This document shows, piece after piece, positions 1-9,232 of a stretch of 64,000 bases of DNA (position 1 is its first letter; each line of letters begins with the position of its first letter). Made by a program: the position numbers and the translations under genes. Location of the stretch: positions 2,591,289 to 2,655,288 of the forward strand of contig NZ_CP053921.1 in the NCBI RefSeq assembly GCF_013260645.1, written 5' to 3'. Under the pieces are notes generated by a model. It saw nothing but the letters and a program-made list of their open reading frames with translations. It made no database searches and was not told the origin of the DNA. The DNA is from Erythrobacter mangrovi. GTDB lineage: Bacteria; Pseudomonadota; Alphaproteobacteria; Sphingomonadales; Sphingomonadaceae.

Positions 1-1203
1 TTCGGCAAGAAGCGCGATGCGATTGTGCAAGCAGCGTCTGTCCTGATTAATGAAACGGGTGTGCAGGCGACTACTCTCACCAAGGTTGCAAAGGCAATCG
101 GCCTCAACGCGACGAGCGTGACCTACTATTTTCCTCGCAAGGAACAGATGCTGGTCGCAACCTATGGCCAGACGATCTCCCTGATGAAGGACGTGTCCGC
201 AGAAGCGCTTGCCCAGAACACGGTTCAGGCCCGCATCGCAAAGTTCATCTCACTTCACGTGGCAATGCGAGACAGGATCCGCCGAGGCGAACGCGGCTTG
301 ATAACCGCACTGTCGGAGATTAGGTCGCTTGAACCCGAGCATCAGGACCTGTTGCTCAACGGCTACCGTGAGGTCGTCAATGATGTCCGCTCCTTCTTCG
401 GACCGCCAGCCGACGAACGAGAGCGCGCGTTGTTCTCCGCCAGGGCTCATATCCTGATCGAGGCCATGCTCTGGTGGCCAGTGTGGTCGCTGCGCTACTC
501 TGTTCTTGATTTCCCTCGCGTGGAACGGCGGATAATCGACCTGTTCTGCTTCGGCATTCCTGCGCAGCGGGGCGATTGGCAGCCGGCCCCGCTCGAAGAC
601 GGGGGATGGCGCAGTCAGGCGTCTAAAACCGCAAGTCAGACCGACGAGTTCCTGCGCGCAGCGACCATCATGATAAACGAGCGCGGCTATCACGGTGCCT
701 CGGTTAACCGCATCGCCGAAGCGCTCAATGTGACCAAGGGCAGTTTCTATCATCACAACAATGCCAAGGACGAACTCGTTCTGGATTGTTTTCAGCGCAG
801 TTACGACCGCCTTTCCAAGGTGCAAATGGCAGGCACCAGGATGGAAGGCTCGCATTGGCATCGCCTTTCGAGCGTCCTGAACGAGCTTATGGAGCTGCAG
901 TTCTTCGACGCGATGCCCCTGCTGAGGACAACCGCGCTCCAGGCTCTGGACAGCGCGCAGAAGACCGATGTGGTGATGCGATCCAACCGGCTGGCGCGGC
1001 GCTTTGCCGGTTTCCTCATCGACGGTTTCGAGGATGGCTCGGTGCGCGCGATCGATCCGTTGGTGGCGAGCCAGGTGCTAATGTCGACGCTAAACGGCGC
1101 CTATGAGGCCAGACGTTGGGCTTCGCGCTTCGATACAAGACAGGAAGCAATCTCGACTTATCTGTCCGTACTCTCGCATGGAATGCTCGCCGAACCAGAC
1201 TAG
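1..1203 (+). CDS. Tandem-domain TetR family regulator (5' end outside window)
   Basis: The reading frame is open from base 1, and the first codons (FGKKRDAI) already read as the start of a TetR helix-turn-helix domain, so the true start lies left of the window. The GTG at 25 is only an internal candidate. Two complete TetR-like units follow each other. The first has its recognition helix region at LTKVAKAIGLNATSVTYYF, and the second begins near residue 210 with IAEALNVTKGSFYHHN. Each is followed by a helical ligand-binding region. A single chain would thus carry two DNA-binding domains. It converges on the acyl-CoA dehydrogenase/MFS operon with only 8 bp between stops. Family knowledge suggests control of a lipid or aromatic acid catabolic function; the ligand is unknown. 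Confidence 0.85.
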   Translation, partial: FGKKRDAIVQAASVLINETGVQATTLTKVAKAIGLNATSVTYYFPRKEQMLVATYGQTISLMKDVSAEALAQNTVQARIAKFISLHVAMRDRIRRGERGLITALSEIRSLEPEHQDLLLNGYREVVNDVRSFFGPPADERERALFSARAHILIEAMLWWPVWSLRYSVLDFPRVERRIIDLFCFGIPAQRGDWQPAPLEDGGWRSQASKTASQTDEFLRAATIMINERGYHGASVNRIAEALNVTKGSFYHHNNAKDELVLDCFQRSYDRLSKVQMAGTRMEGSHWHRLSSVLNELMELQFFDAMPLLRTTALQALDSAQKTDVVMRSNRLARRFAGFLIDGFEDGSVRAIDPLVASQVLMSTLNGAYEARRWASRFDTRQEAISTYLSVLSHGMLAEPD

Positions 1204-1211
1204 CCGCGGCT

Positions 1212-2507
1212 TCAATGGTGGTGGCGCGGCTCTCGCACCTTTGTGAGCAGGAGCGACAAAGCAAAGACCTGAGCGAACAGAACCATTGCAAATAGCGGTA
1301 CGAAGCCTTGGGCTGCTACCAGTATTCCCGCGAGGATCGGTCCGCTGGCCGCAATCGCGCCCTCGACCGTTGTCACCAAAGCAAGCCGCATGGGCGTATC
1401 CTCCATCTTGCCGAACTCGAGCACCATGGTGGTTGAAGCCAGCATCCAGCCGGATCCGCCAATTCCCAGCAATGTGAATGCGGCATAGAACGGGATGAGG
1501 CTGCTTCCAACAATCATCAGCACGACGCCTGCCGCTGAACAGCACAGGGCAATCAGATAGACCAGCTTGAAGCCAAACCTGTCGCCCAGCGGGCCCCAGA
1601 TCACATTGGAAACCGTGTCCGAACCAAGGAACGCAAAGCTCAATCCGCCGATCAGGGCGCCATCAAGTCCCAGTCTGCTGCCAGCATAGACGATCCAGAA
1701 TGGGGCCCCGACGCGAGCCATGGTCGAAAAGGCCTGTACAACCAGGAACGCCCCAAAATCCTTGTCCCGCACCAGCTCCGGAAATTGCCGGAAGCGCTCC
1801 CGGATCGAGACTTGTGGCCGCGAGATCGGTGCGACCGGTTCGCGGATCAGGTATTTCAGCGCGACCAGCCCTGCGCTGGTGAGGAGAAACGCGAACAGGA
1901 AAGTGGTCGCATATCCGTTGCCCAGCCAGTTGTCCGCGATCAGGTAGTTTCCGGCTGCCCATGCAAGCACCGCGGCAATGAGTCCGCCGGCGAAATTGCG
2001 GTATCCCTGAAGGCGCCCGCGTTTCCGGATGGGGATGAGCTTGCTCATCAACATCTGGAAAGCGACCCGCTGGGCCCCGGTGAAGAATCCGAGGAAAAGG
2101 AAACAGGCGAAGGTCACCAACATCAGGGCGTGGCCCGTCAGAAACCACCCGGCCAAGGCCAGGCAGAGAATCATGACCCGCATCATCGAGCCGACGCGGA
2201 CGGCGAACGGCAGGATGTAGCTACGGTGCTCGATCCGGGATCCGGTTAGGATAGGACTGACTGTCGCCCCAAGTTGCAGCATTGCCGATCCAAGCCCTAC
2301 CGCCGCCGTGCTGCCGGTGAGCAGCAAGAGGTAGGCAGGGATAATGGTGGGCGCGTAGATCAGGCGAAACCCCGTCATCCCCAGCACACCATGGATGAAA
2401 TTGGCCCGGTAGTTTCGCGACAGGTTCTCCTCGACAAACTGCTCGTGTCGCTCGAGGGCATGGCGACGCGGGTCGTCCACGACGGTGGATCTCAGGTCGG
2501 TGTCCAA
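1212..2507 (-). CDS. Major facilitator superfamily transporter
   Basis: A 431-residue protein with about 60 polar N-terminal residues followed by alternating hydrophobic segments consistent with 12 membrane spans. The basic loop SKLIPIRKRGRLQGY between spans resembles the cytoplasmic MFS loop between helices 2-3 or 8-9. The start lies 13 bp downstream of the stop of the preceding MFS gene, so it is probably the last gene of an operon with that transporter and the acyl-CoA dehydrogenase. The substrate cannot be read from sequence. Given the context, an organic acid or an acyl compound metabolised by the dehydrogenase is plausible. Confidence 0.8.
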   Translation of the reverse strand: MDTDLRSTVVDDPRRHALERHEQFVEENLSRNYRANFIHGVLGMTGFRLIYAPTIIPAYLLLLTGSTAAVGLGSAMLQLGATVSPILTGSRIEHRSYILPFAVRVGSMMRVMILCLALAGWFLTGHALMLVTFACFLFLGFFTGAQRVAFQMLMSKLIPIRKRGRLQGYRNFAGGLIAAVLAWAAGNYLIADNWLGNGYATTFLFAFLLTSAGLVALKYLIREPVAPISRPQVSIRERFRQFPELVRDKDFGAFLVVQAFSTMARVGAPFWIVYAGSRLGLDGALIGGLSFAFLGSDTVSNVIWGPLGDRFGFKLVYLIALCCSAAGVVLMIVGSSLIPFYAAFTLLGIGGSGWMLASTTMVLEFGKMEDTPMRLALVTTVEGAIAASGPILAGILVAAQGFVPLFAMVLFAQVFALSLLLTKVREPRHHH

Positions 2508-2520
2508 TTGTCCGGCTCAG

Positions 2521-4002
2521 CTATCTCACCGGTGAACCGAATGAACCATCGCGGATTGCCTGCTCGCGAGCCTCGGCTTCGCGCGCGCGCAGCCGTTCCA
2601 CATTCTCGCGATGGCTGTTCTCCGTGATTGGGTACAACAGCAGGAAGAGCGCCCCGACGGACCACAACCCAAACGACGCCGGTATGTAATGCACGAGCAG
2701 GCTCTTCTCCATTGCCACCGTGACCTGCGACAATTCGACCCGTGCAGGGAACTGGGACAGTTCGAGCACGATCCCCGCTGCGAGGATTCCGAGCCCTGCC
2801 GAGCATTGCTGCATGAAACTCGATGCAGCGAAGAAAACTCCGGCCGTATGCTGTCCGGTGCGCACGGCATGGTCTTCCACCACGTCTGCCAGCATGGAAG
2901 AGGTGTTGATCAACGAGATGGCGATCATCGAACCGTATACCGCACCGATCACGAACAGCGTTGGGACGAGATAGGGATGTCCCGGGCGGAAGAAGAGATC
3001 GAAATAGGTCAGGACCAGCGGCGACAACCCGAGGACTATTCCGCCGATTGCCATGCACATCGAAGTGTTGCGCTTGCCAAACCAGCGAGAGAAATACGGC
3101 GCCAATGGTGCCGCCAGGGTGGCCGCGACCAGGCTATCGAAGGTCAGCAGTGCCAGCTGACCGGATTGCAGCTTGAAGACATATGTCCCGAAATAGAGGG
3201 TCGTTGCCGAGTAAAGGCCTATCGCGGTGTACTTGAATACACCGAAGGCAAAGATCGCCAGAAAACCGCGGTTGCGGAACGCACTGAACATTTCCTTTAG
3301 ATGCGATGGAGGTGTTGCACCTTCCCCCAACTCATCCCGCTGGCGCAAGAAGGGAACACGCTTGAGGGTGCCGAAGCCGCAGGTCAGGATAGCAAGGAAG
3401 ATCAATCCCCCTCCAAGCCATGCAAACTTCACATATCCTTCCGGATTTAGCTGCCCGCGCTCGAACTCTGGCGTAGCCACGAAGAAGACCGCGAGCGAAA
3501 AGGCCGTGAAGCCGAATGTCCCGACATAACCAAACCAATAGCGCAGCCCGAAGAGTTTCGTGCGTTCGGAATAGCTATCGGTCAGCTCGGGAGTCATCGC
3601 GCTAGAGGGAATTTCGAACGCACTGATTGACATGCGCGTCAGCGACGCAATGACAAAAATCCAGACCCCCATCTGCAAATCATCAAGTCCAGCGGGAGGA
3701 AACCAGGCCAGGACAAAGAACACAGCCGTTGGTAGCGCCGAGCCGAGTATGAAGGGGTGCCGCCGCCCAATCCTCGAGCGAGTCACGTCCGACCAGCGAC
3801 CAATGAATGGGTCTGCTACTGCATCCACGAGCAAGGTGAGCGCAATGGCTCCCGAGACTATCGCCGCCGGGACCCCAAGAACCTGATTGTAGTACAACAG
3901 GAGATAGGTGGAGAACGCCGCATTCTTCACGCCATTGGCAACCGCGCCAAAGCCATAGCTAAGGCGCTGCGGGCGGGTCATCGTAGGTATCGACATGTGC
4001 AT
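2521..4002 (-). CDS. MFS transporter, GPH (glycoside-pentoside-hexuronide:cation symporter)-like
   Basis: About 493 residues with 12 predicted membrane spans. The N-terminal region (RLSYGFGAVANGVKNAA) and the motif DAVADPFIGRWSD are characteristic of MelB/GPH-type symporters, in which the Asp residues of the second helix region bind the coupling cation. I chose the ATG at 4002 because it sits 2 bp after the stop of the acyl-CoA dehydrogenase; an ATG at 3996 is also possible. The longer frame starting at 4044 overlaps the dehydrogenase and looks unreal. Despite the family name, many alphaproteobacterial members sit in lipid or steroid catabolism clusters, so the substrate is open. Confidence 0.8.
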   Translation of the reverse strand: MHMSIPTMTRPQRLSYGFGAVANGVKNAAFSTYLLLYYNQVLGVPAAIVSGAIALTLLVDAVADPFIGRWSDVTRSRIGRRHPFILGSALPTAVFFVLAWFPPAGLDDLQMGVWIFVIASLTRMSISAFEIPSSAMTPELTDSYSERTKLFGLRYWFGYVGTFGFTAFSLAVFFVATPEFERGQLNPEGYVKFAWLGGGLIFLAILTCGFGTLKRVPFLRQRDELGEGATPPSHLKEMFSAFRNRGFLAIFAFGVFKYTAIGLYSATTLYFGTYVFKLQSGQLALLTFDSLVAATLAAPLAPYFSRWFGKRNTSMCMAIGGIVLGLSPLVLTYFDLFFRPGHPYLVPTLFVIGAVYGSMIAISLINTSSMLADVVEDHAVRTGQHTAGVFFAASSFMQQCSAGLGILAAGIVLELSQFPARVELSQVTVAMEKSLLVHYIPASFGLWSVGALFLLLYPITENSHRENVERLRAREAEAREQAIRDGSFGSPVR

Positions 4003-4006
4003 CGCC

Positions 4007-5302
4007 CTACTCCGCCAACTCGACGATTTCGTCAGCAAGCGCATAGAGCGCCCGGGCCCGCTTCCGCCGCTCGATCAGCGAGTAGTCCGGGAACATCGGA
4101 TCATCGATATCGCGATAATTTCGCAAATGTTGCTTGGCGACGGTGACCTTGTGGACCTCGGTCGGCCCGTCAGCGATGCCCATGACCATCGACCCGATCA
4201 GGCTGCCAACAAAGGGCATTTCGTTCGATACCCCAAGCGATCCGTGTATGTGAATGCAGCGGTGCGCGATGTCGTGGTAAACCTTTGGCATCAGAGCCTT
4301 GATCGCAGCGATGTCCTTTCGGACCCTCCGATAGTCCTGGTACTTGTCGATCATCCAGGCAGTCTTCAGGACAAACAACTTGAACTGTTCGAGCTCGATA
4401 TAGCTGTCGGCAATCTGCATCTGGACGGATTGGTAGTCGGCGATGGTGCCGGTCCGTGTCTTGCGACTAACCGCACGGCGGCTCATCGCGTCAAGCAGAC
4501 GACGACAGGTGCCGACGGTCCGCATGGCATGGTGCACGCGCCCGCCTCCAAGCCTTGTTTGTGAAATCGCGAAGGCGCCACCTTGCTTGCCGAGCAAATG
4601 ATCCGCTGGGACGCGAACATCCGTGTAGCGCACGTAACTTTCGGAACCGTCCTCCTGCCCGTAGACACCAACGTTGCGGACGATCTCTACTCCTGGTGTG
4701 TCAACCGGGACGATGAACATGCTCATCCGCTCATGCCGTGGCGCTTCAGGGTCGGTCACCGCCATCACAATCAGGAAGTCGGCCCACTTGCCGTTGGTCG
4801 AGAACCACTTCTCTCCGTTGATCTTCCAGTGGTTCCCGTCGATTTCGGCATGAGTCACGAAATTGGTAGGGTCGGAGCCGCCTTGCGGTTCGGTCATCGA
4901 AAAGGCCGAAACGATCTCATTCTCAAGCAATGGTTCGAGATACCGCTTTTTCTGTTCTGGCGTACCATAGTGGGCGATGATCTCTGCGTTACCCGTGTCC
5001 GGAGCCTGGCAACCGAATACGATCGGTGCAAAACTTGCTCCACCCAGGATCTCGTTCATCAAGCCTAGTTTGACCTGACCGTAGCCTTGCCCTCCCAGTT
5101 CCGGTCCAAGGTGGCAGGCCCATAAGCCTTTGCGCTTAACCTCTTCCTGCAAAGGGCGGACGAGTTCATTTCGTCGAGCGTTCTTGACGTCGTAGGGATG
5201 GATCCCGAGCAAGCCGAGTGGTTCGACCTTCTCTCGGACGAACTCTTCCATCCAATCGAGCTTCTGCTGGAATTCAGGATCGGTCTCGAAATCCCACGCC
5301 AT
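4007..5302 (-). CDS. Acyl-CoA dehydrogenase (FAD flavoprotein)
   Basis: A 431-residue protein with the acyl-CoA dehydrogenase layout. It has an N-terminal helical domain, a central beta domain with FSMTEPQGGSDPTNF and the FAD-contacting INGEKWFSTNG, and a C-terminal helical domain ending in ADGPTEVHKVTVAKQHL. The last motif is typical of the ACAD10/11-like branch. It would oxidise an acyl-CoA to the 2-enoyl-CoA and pass electrons to ETF. The ATG at 5302 (MAWDFETD) is preferred over the upstream ATG at 5350 because GGGAG stands 8 bases before it. It is the first gene of a three-gene minus-strand operon with two MFS transporters, suggesting import and beta-oxidation of one class of acid. Confidence 0.9.
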   Translation of the reverse strand: MAWDFETDPEFQQKLDWMEEFVREKVEPLGLLGIHPYDVKNARRNELVRPLQEEVKRKGLWACHLGPELGGQGYGQVKLGLMNEILGGASFAPIVFGCQAPDTGNAEIIAHYGTPEQKKRYLEPLLENEIVSAFSMTEPQGGSDPTNFVTHAEIDGNHWKINGEKWFSTNGKWADFLIVMAVTDPEAPRHERMSMFIVPVDTPGVEIVRNVGVYGQEDGSESYVRYTDVRVPADHLLGKQGGAFAISQTRLGGGRVHHAMRTVGTCRRLLDAMSRRAVSRKTRTGTIADYQSVQMQIADSYIELEQFKLFVLKTAWMIDKYQDYRRVRKDIAAIKALMPKVYHDIAHRCIHIHGSLGVSNEMPFVGSLIGSMVMGIADGPTEVHKVTVAKQHLRNYRDIDDPMFPDYSLIERRKRARALYALADEIVELAE

Positions 5303-5783
5303 CGTGCAATCTCCCATTTGCAGCGCTTGTATCCCCTTGAACCAAGGCATACCGCACTTTTAGAATGGGACAAGCGAAAGCTGTTCAAGGTCACAACGAC
5401 CCGATCAAGGATCGATTGATAAGGCATTACCAGAGCAACCGCACCTTCACCTCTCGGCTCTAGCTGAGAGGAGTTGTCAGTCTCGCATTGTTTCCGGCCT
5501 AGCCCCCACGATTGGAGGCGTTTGGCCAAAATTTGGGCTTCCGATGTCGATTAAGCTCACCGTGAATCAGTCAAATGCGGTTGCTCTGGCAACACCTCCA
5601 CAACCACTTCAACCTCGAACGCCACCTCATCGACAGACAGACCTGCAAGACCCGCCGCTCGGCCGGCCTGGTCGAGGGGCAACCGCTCATGGCCTGAGTG
5701 CTTAGCGTACAAGGGACAGCTGCGTCGGCCGGAGAAAAGTGGTGATTAGACTGACAGCACCCATCAAATGCCTAACGCGGCGC
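5303..5783 (-). other. Intergenic region with no convincing gene
   Basis: This 481-bp stretch separates the acyl-CoA dehydrogenase start from the stop of the lipoprotein gene. Apart from a 40-codon open stretch annotated separately it shows no gene with coding character, and no tRNA or clear terminator. The promoter of the dehydrogenase operon must lie in its left part. Confidence 0.6.
5575..5697 (+). pseudogene. Short open stretch, possible C-terminal gene remnant
   Basis: Forty codons from ATG 5575 to TGA 5695-5697, containing the peptide LWQHLHNHFNLERHLIDRQT followed by a basic stretch. The composition looks like real protein rather than random GC-rich frame, and it is isolated in an otherwise empty intergenic region with no ribosome binding site. 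I suspect the tail of a decayed mobile-element or phage gene, but I do not recognise the family with certainty. Confidence 0.25.
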
Positions 5784-6866
5784 CTAACAGGCAGCCGTTC
5801 CCCGCGCCTGGCTTATCGCAGTCTGGATAGCGGAATCGCTGCTGTCGAGATCGGCCTTGTAAATCTCGAAATAGCGTGAGCCCGCCTCCCGGCCCGTACA
5901 GACCGCGCTCGAAAGCGTGCCAGCCATGCGGTCGGTTGTGTCGCCGGTCTTGGACCAGATGGTCTGGAACAGCAGTGCACGATTGCGCAAGGGGTCAGCT
6001 ACCTGGGCATAGCGCTGGCTACCCAGTGCATTGAGGTCGGCAGCGAAGATCACGGCATTGGGGACTTGCGTCATCAGGTCGGTGTAGAATGCGCTGCCAT
6101 CGTTGTCGGGCCGGCAGATTTGCGAGACCGGTGCCGAGATCGCCACTGGGGTTCCGGGAAAGGCGGCGAGCGTTGCATCGGCCGCGCTTTTCCAGGCGGA
6201 CAGGTAGTTGCTGCGGCTGTAGACCACGGAGCTCTCGCCCGAGCCGAGCATGCCCGTATCACAGGCGACGAGCGACATTTCGGACACCGGCGCGCCGACC
6301 GACACTGCGCGGACAATCCCGGTCTGTCCGCGCGCCGAAATGTGGCTGGCGAGCTGTTGAACCAGTCGGTCATAGCGAGCGAGGAACACGTTGTCCCAAG
6401 GCACCGGATCGGTGATCGTCCCGCCCAGAATACTGGTGCCTGAGTAAGTTTGCGCGCCCGCCGTGGTCAGCCAGGCCGGCCATGCCCCGCCACTGACACC
6501 GATATGGATAGTGACGAGCTTGTTGGCGGCGGCTGCCGCGCTCAGAGCTGCGTCGAGCCGCGACCAGTCGTAGGTGCCGTCGCCAGGTTCCACCAAACTC
6601 CAGGCCGCGCGCCACGCCACCCCGTCCACTTCAGGCCTGGCAAGATAGCCTCCGATAACTGTGCCAGTATCGCCCGGATCGGCCAACGCGAAGACTTCGC
6701 CTTTCGCAGTCGGAGACGACGTCGGGGTTGGTGAAGGTGTCGGGGTTGGTGAGGGAGTCGTCGAGACGGTTGGCACGTTGCCGGTTGATGAGGGTGATTC
6801 CGAGCCGCCACAAGCGGCGCAAAGCAGACTCAGCGCGGAGACGATTGCAAAATGGTTTGTTCGCAT
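5784..6866 (-). CDS. Lipoprotein with glycoside-hydrolase-like TIM-barrel domain
   Basis: A 360-residue protein. The start at 6866 is chosen because a GA-rich ribosome site (GAAGAGGGGGG) precedes it and because it yields a lipoprotein signal (LSLLCAAC, lipobox LCAAC). Extension to 7115 gives an Arg/Pro-rich leader that looks non-coding. After the lipid-anchored Cys comes a low-complexity linker of repeated TP/SP units (about residues 30-55). A domain follows with WRAAWSLVEPGDGTYDWSRL, a pattern seen in the barrels of GH42, GH10 and related glycosidases where a strand carries catalytic acids. Substrate and exact family are unclear. It stands alone, with no sugar genes nearby. Confidence 0.65.
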   Translation of the reverse strand: MRTNHFAIVSALSLLCAACGGSESPSSTGNVPTVSTTPSPTPTPSPTPTSSPTAKGEVFALADPGDTGTVIGGYLARPEVDGVAWRAAWSLVEPGDGTYDWSRLDAALSAAAAANKLVTIHIGVSGGAWPAWLTTAGAQTYSGTSILGGTITDPVPWDNVFLARYDRLVQQLASHISARGQTGIVRAVSVGAPVSEMSLVACDTGMLGSGESSVVYSRSNYLSAWKSAADATLAAFPGTPVAISAPVSQICRPDNDGSAFYTDLMTQVPNAVIFAADLNALGSQRYAQVADPLRNRALLFQTIWSKTGDTTDRMAGTLSSAVCTGREAGSRYFEIYKADLDSSDSAIQTAISQARGTAAC

Positions 6867-7274
6867 GCGGTTCGATACCCCCCTCTTCCGTCTAACCGGT
6901 CTTGGCCTTCGCTGTCTGAATGTCCAATTACACAGCATGCTGCCGCTCTGCTGGTGTCGTGGTTTTCGCAGCGCGCACTTCGATGTCAGCTTGGGCCGCT
7001 GGCCGCCTGCAGAGTCGCCAGTCCGCTCTTGGCACAGGTCCAGTGGAGGAACTAGGGCCGGCACGGGCGCGCAAGGAAGGCCGGGAACGAGCCGATCTTG
7101 AGATGGTCCGCTCATGAATGAGATTCGGCAAGCGCGTGGACCACTCCGCCAGATGGAGAACAGTTAAAGCCCGACTGCCTCCTCCGCCACTTTGCCTGAT
7201 CGGCTGCCTATCGCTGGCAAACACAAGGGGCGCGGATCGCTGATGGTCCGCGCCCCTTGCCGTCGATGCATGGA
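6867..7274 (-). other. Intergenic region, no gene seen
   Basis: About 408 bp between the glycosidase-like lipoprotein and the cytochrome c gene. It should carry the promoter of the lipoprotein gene on its left side and holds a terminator hairpin for the cytochrome gene at its right edge. No open frame in it has convincing composition. Confidence 0.6.
7225..7258 (-). terminator. Rho-independent terminator of the cytochrome c gene
   Basis: A perfect 12-bp stem (AAGGGGCGCGGA with TCCGCGCCCCTT) and a 10-base loop lie 16 bp downstream of the minus-strand cytochrome c stop. The minus-strand RNA continues with a U-containing tract (TTGTGTTTG). Confidence 0.8.
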
Positions 7275-7784
7275 TTACTGCCCGGTCGCCTGCAGGTAGG
7301 CGATCACGTCCGCGCGGTCCTGGCCCTTGGCCATGCCGGCGAAGATCATCTTGGTCCCGGGCACTACCCGCTTCGGCTTCTCCAAATACTGATACAACTT
7401 CTCGGGTGTCCAGGTGATCCCGCTGCTGCGGTTGGCTTCAGTGTACTGAAAGCCCTCAACTGCACCTGCCGTGCGCCCGACGACCCCGGCCAGCGAGGGA
7501 CCGAGTCCATTCTTGCCGGGTTCGACCGAGTGACAGGCCCTGCATTGGGCAAAAACCTGCTCGCCATGCGCGGCATCGCCGGTCAGCGAAGCCAGCGTGG
7601 TGCCATCGAGGGTCGTCGTGTCCTCAGCCGTCGGTGCAGGTGCCTCGGGCTCCGCAGTCGCAGTTGGTACCGCGGAGTCGGCGGCCGTATCGGCAGGTGT
7701 TTCGGTGGGCTCGCCACCACCGCCGCAGGCACCGAGCAGTGCGACCGGCACAGCGACGCCCAGGAATTTCACCAGTTTCTTCAT
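7275..7784 (-). CDS. Lipoprotein cytochrome c (c2/c550-like, monohaem)
   Basis: 169 residues. The chosen ATG at 7784 follows AAAGGAAG and gives a signal MKKLVKFLGVAV with lipobox ALLGAC. A Gly/Glu/Thr/Pro/Ala-rich linker of some 45 residues leads to a class I cytochrome domain with the haem-binding CRACH, the downstream GLGPSLAGVVGR, and the axial Met in PGTKMIFAGM. The order of motifs and the C-terminal helix with DVIAYL match soluble c2/c552 cytochromes, here tethered to a membrane in the periplasm. It stands as a single transcription unit with its own terminator. Its redox partner is not apparent locally. Confidence 0.88.
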   Translation of the reverse strand: MKKLVKFLGVAVPVALLGACGGGGEPTETPADTAADSAVPTATAEPEAPAPTAEDTTTLDGTTLASLTGDAAHGEQVFAQCRACHSVEPGKNGLGPSLAGVVGRTAGAVEGFQYTEANRSSGITWTPEKLYQYLEKPKRVVPGTKMIFAGMAKGQDRADVIAYLQATGQ

Positions 7785-7969
7785 TGACTTCCTTTCACGC
7801 CTTGGTTGCTGTCGCGCTACAGGCGGCAGACCACCAAGCAATTGCCCCCACGGCCGAACGTGATTCCAAGATGGTATCCAAGGGTATCGAAGTCGAGAGG
7901 TTTTTCCTCAACAGGCGGCCGATACCGTCCGCCGCGTCGCTGCGTGGCAAGGTGCGATCTTTGCCCTAT

Positions 7970-9232
7970 TCAGGCGCTGATCGGCAGCGTCGGCCAGGTC
8001 TCCACGATCGCGCCCTGGTCATAGACCGCGATGTCCCCGAACTGGAGGAACAAGGCCTCGCTCTGGTCCGGATGATAGAAGACCGTATCGCCGGGCCGCA
8101 GGTCAACCTTGTGCGAGCCAGTGAGCAGCTCCTGGTTGGAAGACCGCCCAAACAGCTTCGAATATTGCAGACCCGGGGGCGAGTGCGGCTTGGCCAGCCA
8201 ATGGCCGCCGTGGACGAAGAAGCCGCGCTCCGTATTGCGATCGAACCAGTGCATGGCGCCGGAGAAGGCTTCGACCCCCGGTAGCTTCAGGTCGCCTTCG
8301 CGCTTGAGCACGGGCGTCGCGATGAAGGCGGCGGGCATCAGGTCCGCCAGATCGTCGTAGTCGAAATCGCCCGGCTTCACGAAGGCCGACCCCACCGAGA
8401 CCTCGTTGGCGACAGTCCCGGCGCAGTGACGGCGGAAGGTGGGGCTGCCCGCCCCATTGAGCGTCAGCCCACGAACATCGGGTATCCCGGCCGCACCCAA
8501 TGCGGCGATGGCCTCTGCGTAAGCCTCCTGCGCGTCCGCATAGGCGCTGTCTGGCGAGGGCATTTTGGGGACATGCGGATCATAGCCCATCAAGCCTGCA
8601 ACCCCGACCCCAACCGCCTGTGCCTTCCGCGCTGCCTCGGCCAGGCTCTGCGCGTCAGCAAAGCCGCCCCGGTGCAAGCCGACGTCGATCTCGAAGTTGG
8701 CGCGCAGCGGTACGTCGCGCGCTTTCGCCGCGGCCGAATACTCCTCGAGCCGCTGCGGCGTGTCGATAAGCCATTCGATCGCGCCCGCGGCTTCCGCGCC
8801 GGCTCGCTCGGTGAAGCGCACGAACTCGCTAACCGGCAGCGGCTTGCCCATCAGATAGCTGGCCTGCGGGTGAAGCAGGAAAAGCTGCAGCAGCATCTCG
8901 GCGCTGAAGACCATCAGCCGCTGATCCCCCATGCCCTGCATGACGCGGGCGAGCAGTGCTGGCGACGGCAGCGATTTCGCGACGACCCGCAACGGCAGCT
9001 TTGCAGCCTGGGTGCTCCTGCGGATCGCCGCAGCATTGGCATCGAGCCGGGCGCGATCGATCACCAGCGTCGGCCGCATCAGATCTGCCTGGCGCAGCGC
9101 CTGCGAAAGTTTCGCGAAATAGGGACTATGCATGCCACCTCCCACGGCCGGGCGCGCGACCAGTGTTCCGATCCCCGCAGCGGCGAGCGCACCGCCGCCG
9201 ATCAACAGGCCCCGTCGGCTGACCCTAGCCAT
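7970..9232 (-). CDS. D-threonine aldolase/DSD1-like PLP enzyme with Tat-type leader
   Basis: 420 residues. The N-terminus SRRGLLIGGGALAAAG is a twin-arginine-like signal, so export is likely. The rest matches the fold-type III (alanine racemase-like) PLP enzymes of the D-threonine aldolase/D-serine dehydratase group. TLVIDRARLDAN starts the barrel, RVVAKSLPSP carries the probable Schiff-base Lys, and the C-terminal metal-binding domain has FYHPDQSE. Periplasmic members are unusual but known as annotated homologues. The start overlaps the end of the lactone oxidase gene by 8 bp, making it the third gene of the cytochrome-oxidase operon. The substrate is unknown: an amino acid or amino-acid-like D-compound. 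Confidence 0.75.
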   Translation of the reverse strand: MARVSRRGLLIGGGALAAAGIGTLVARPAVGGGMHSPYFAKLSQALRQADLMRPTLVIDRARLDANAAAIRRSTQAAKLPLRVVAKSLPSPALLARVMQGMGDQRLMVFSAEMLLQLFLLHPQASYLMGKPLPVSEFVRFTERAGAEAAGAIEWLIDTPQRLEEYSAAAKARDVPLRANFEIDVGLHRGGFADAQSLAEAARKAQAVGVGVAGLMGYDPHVPKMPSPDSAYADAQEAYAEAIAALGAAGIPDVRGLTLNGAGSPTFRRHCAGTVANEVSVGSAFVKPGDFDYDDLADLMPAAFIATPVLKREGDLKLPGVEAFSGAMHWFDRNTERGFFVHGGHWLAKPHSPPGLQYSKLFGRSSNQELLTGSHKVDLRPGDTVFYHPDQSEALFLQFGDIAVYDQGAIVETWPTLPISA

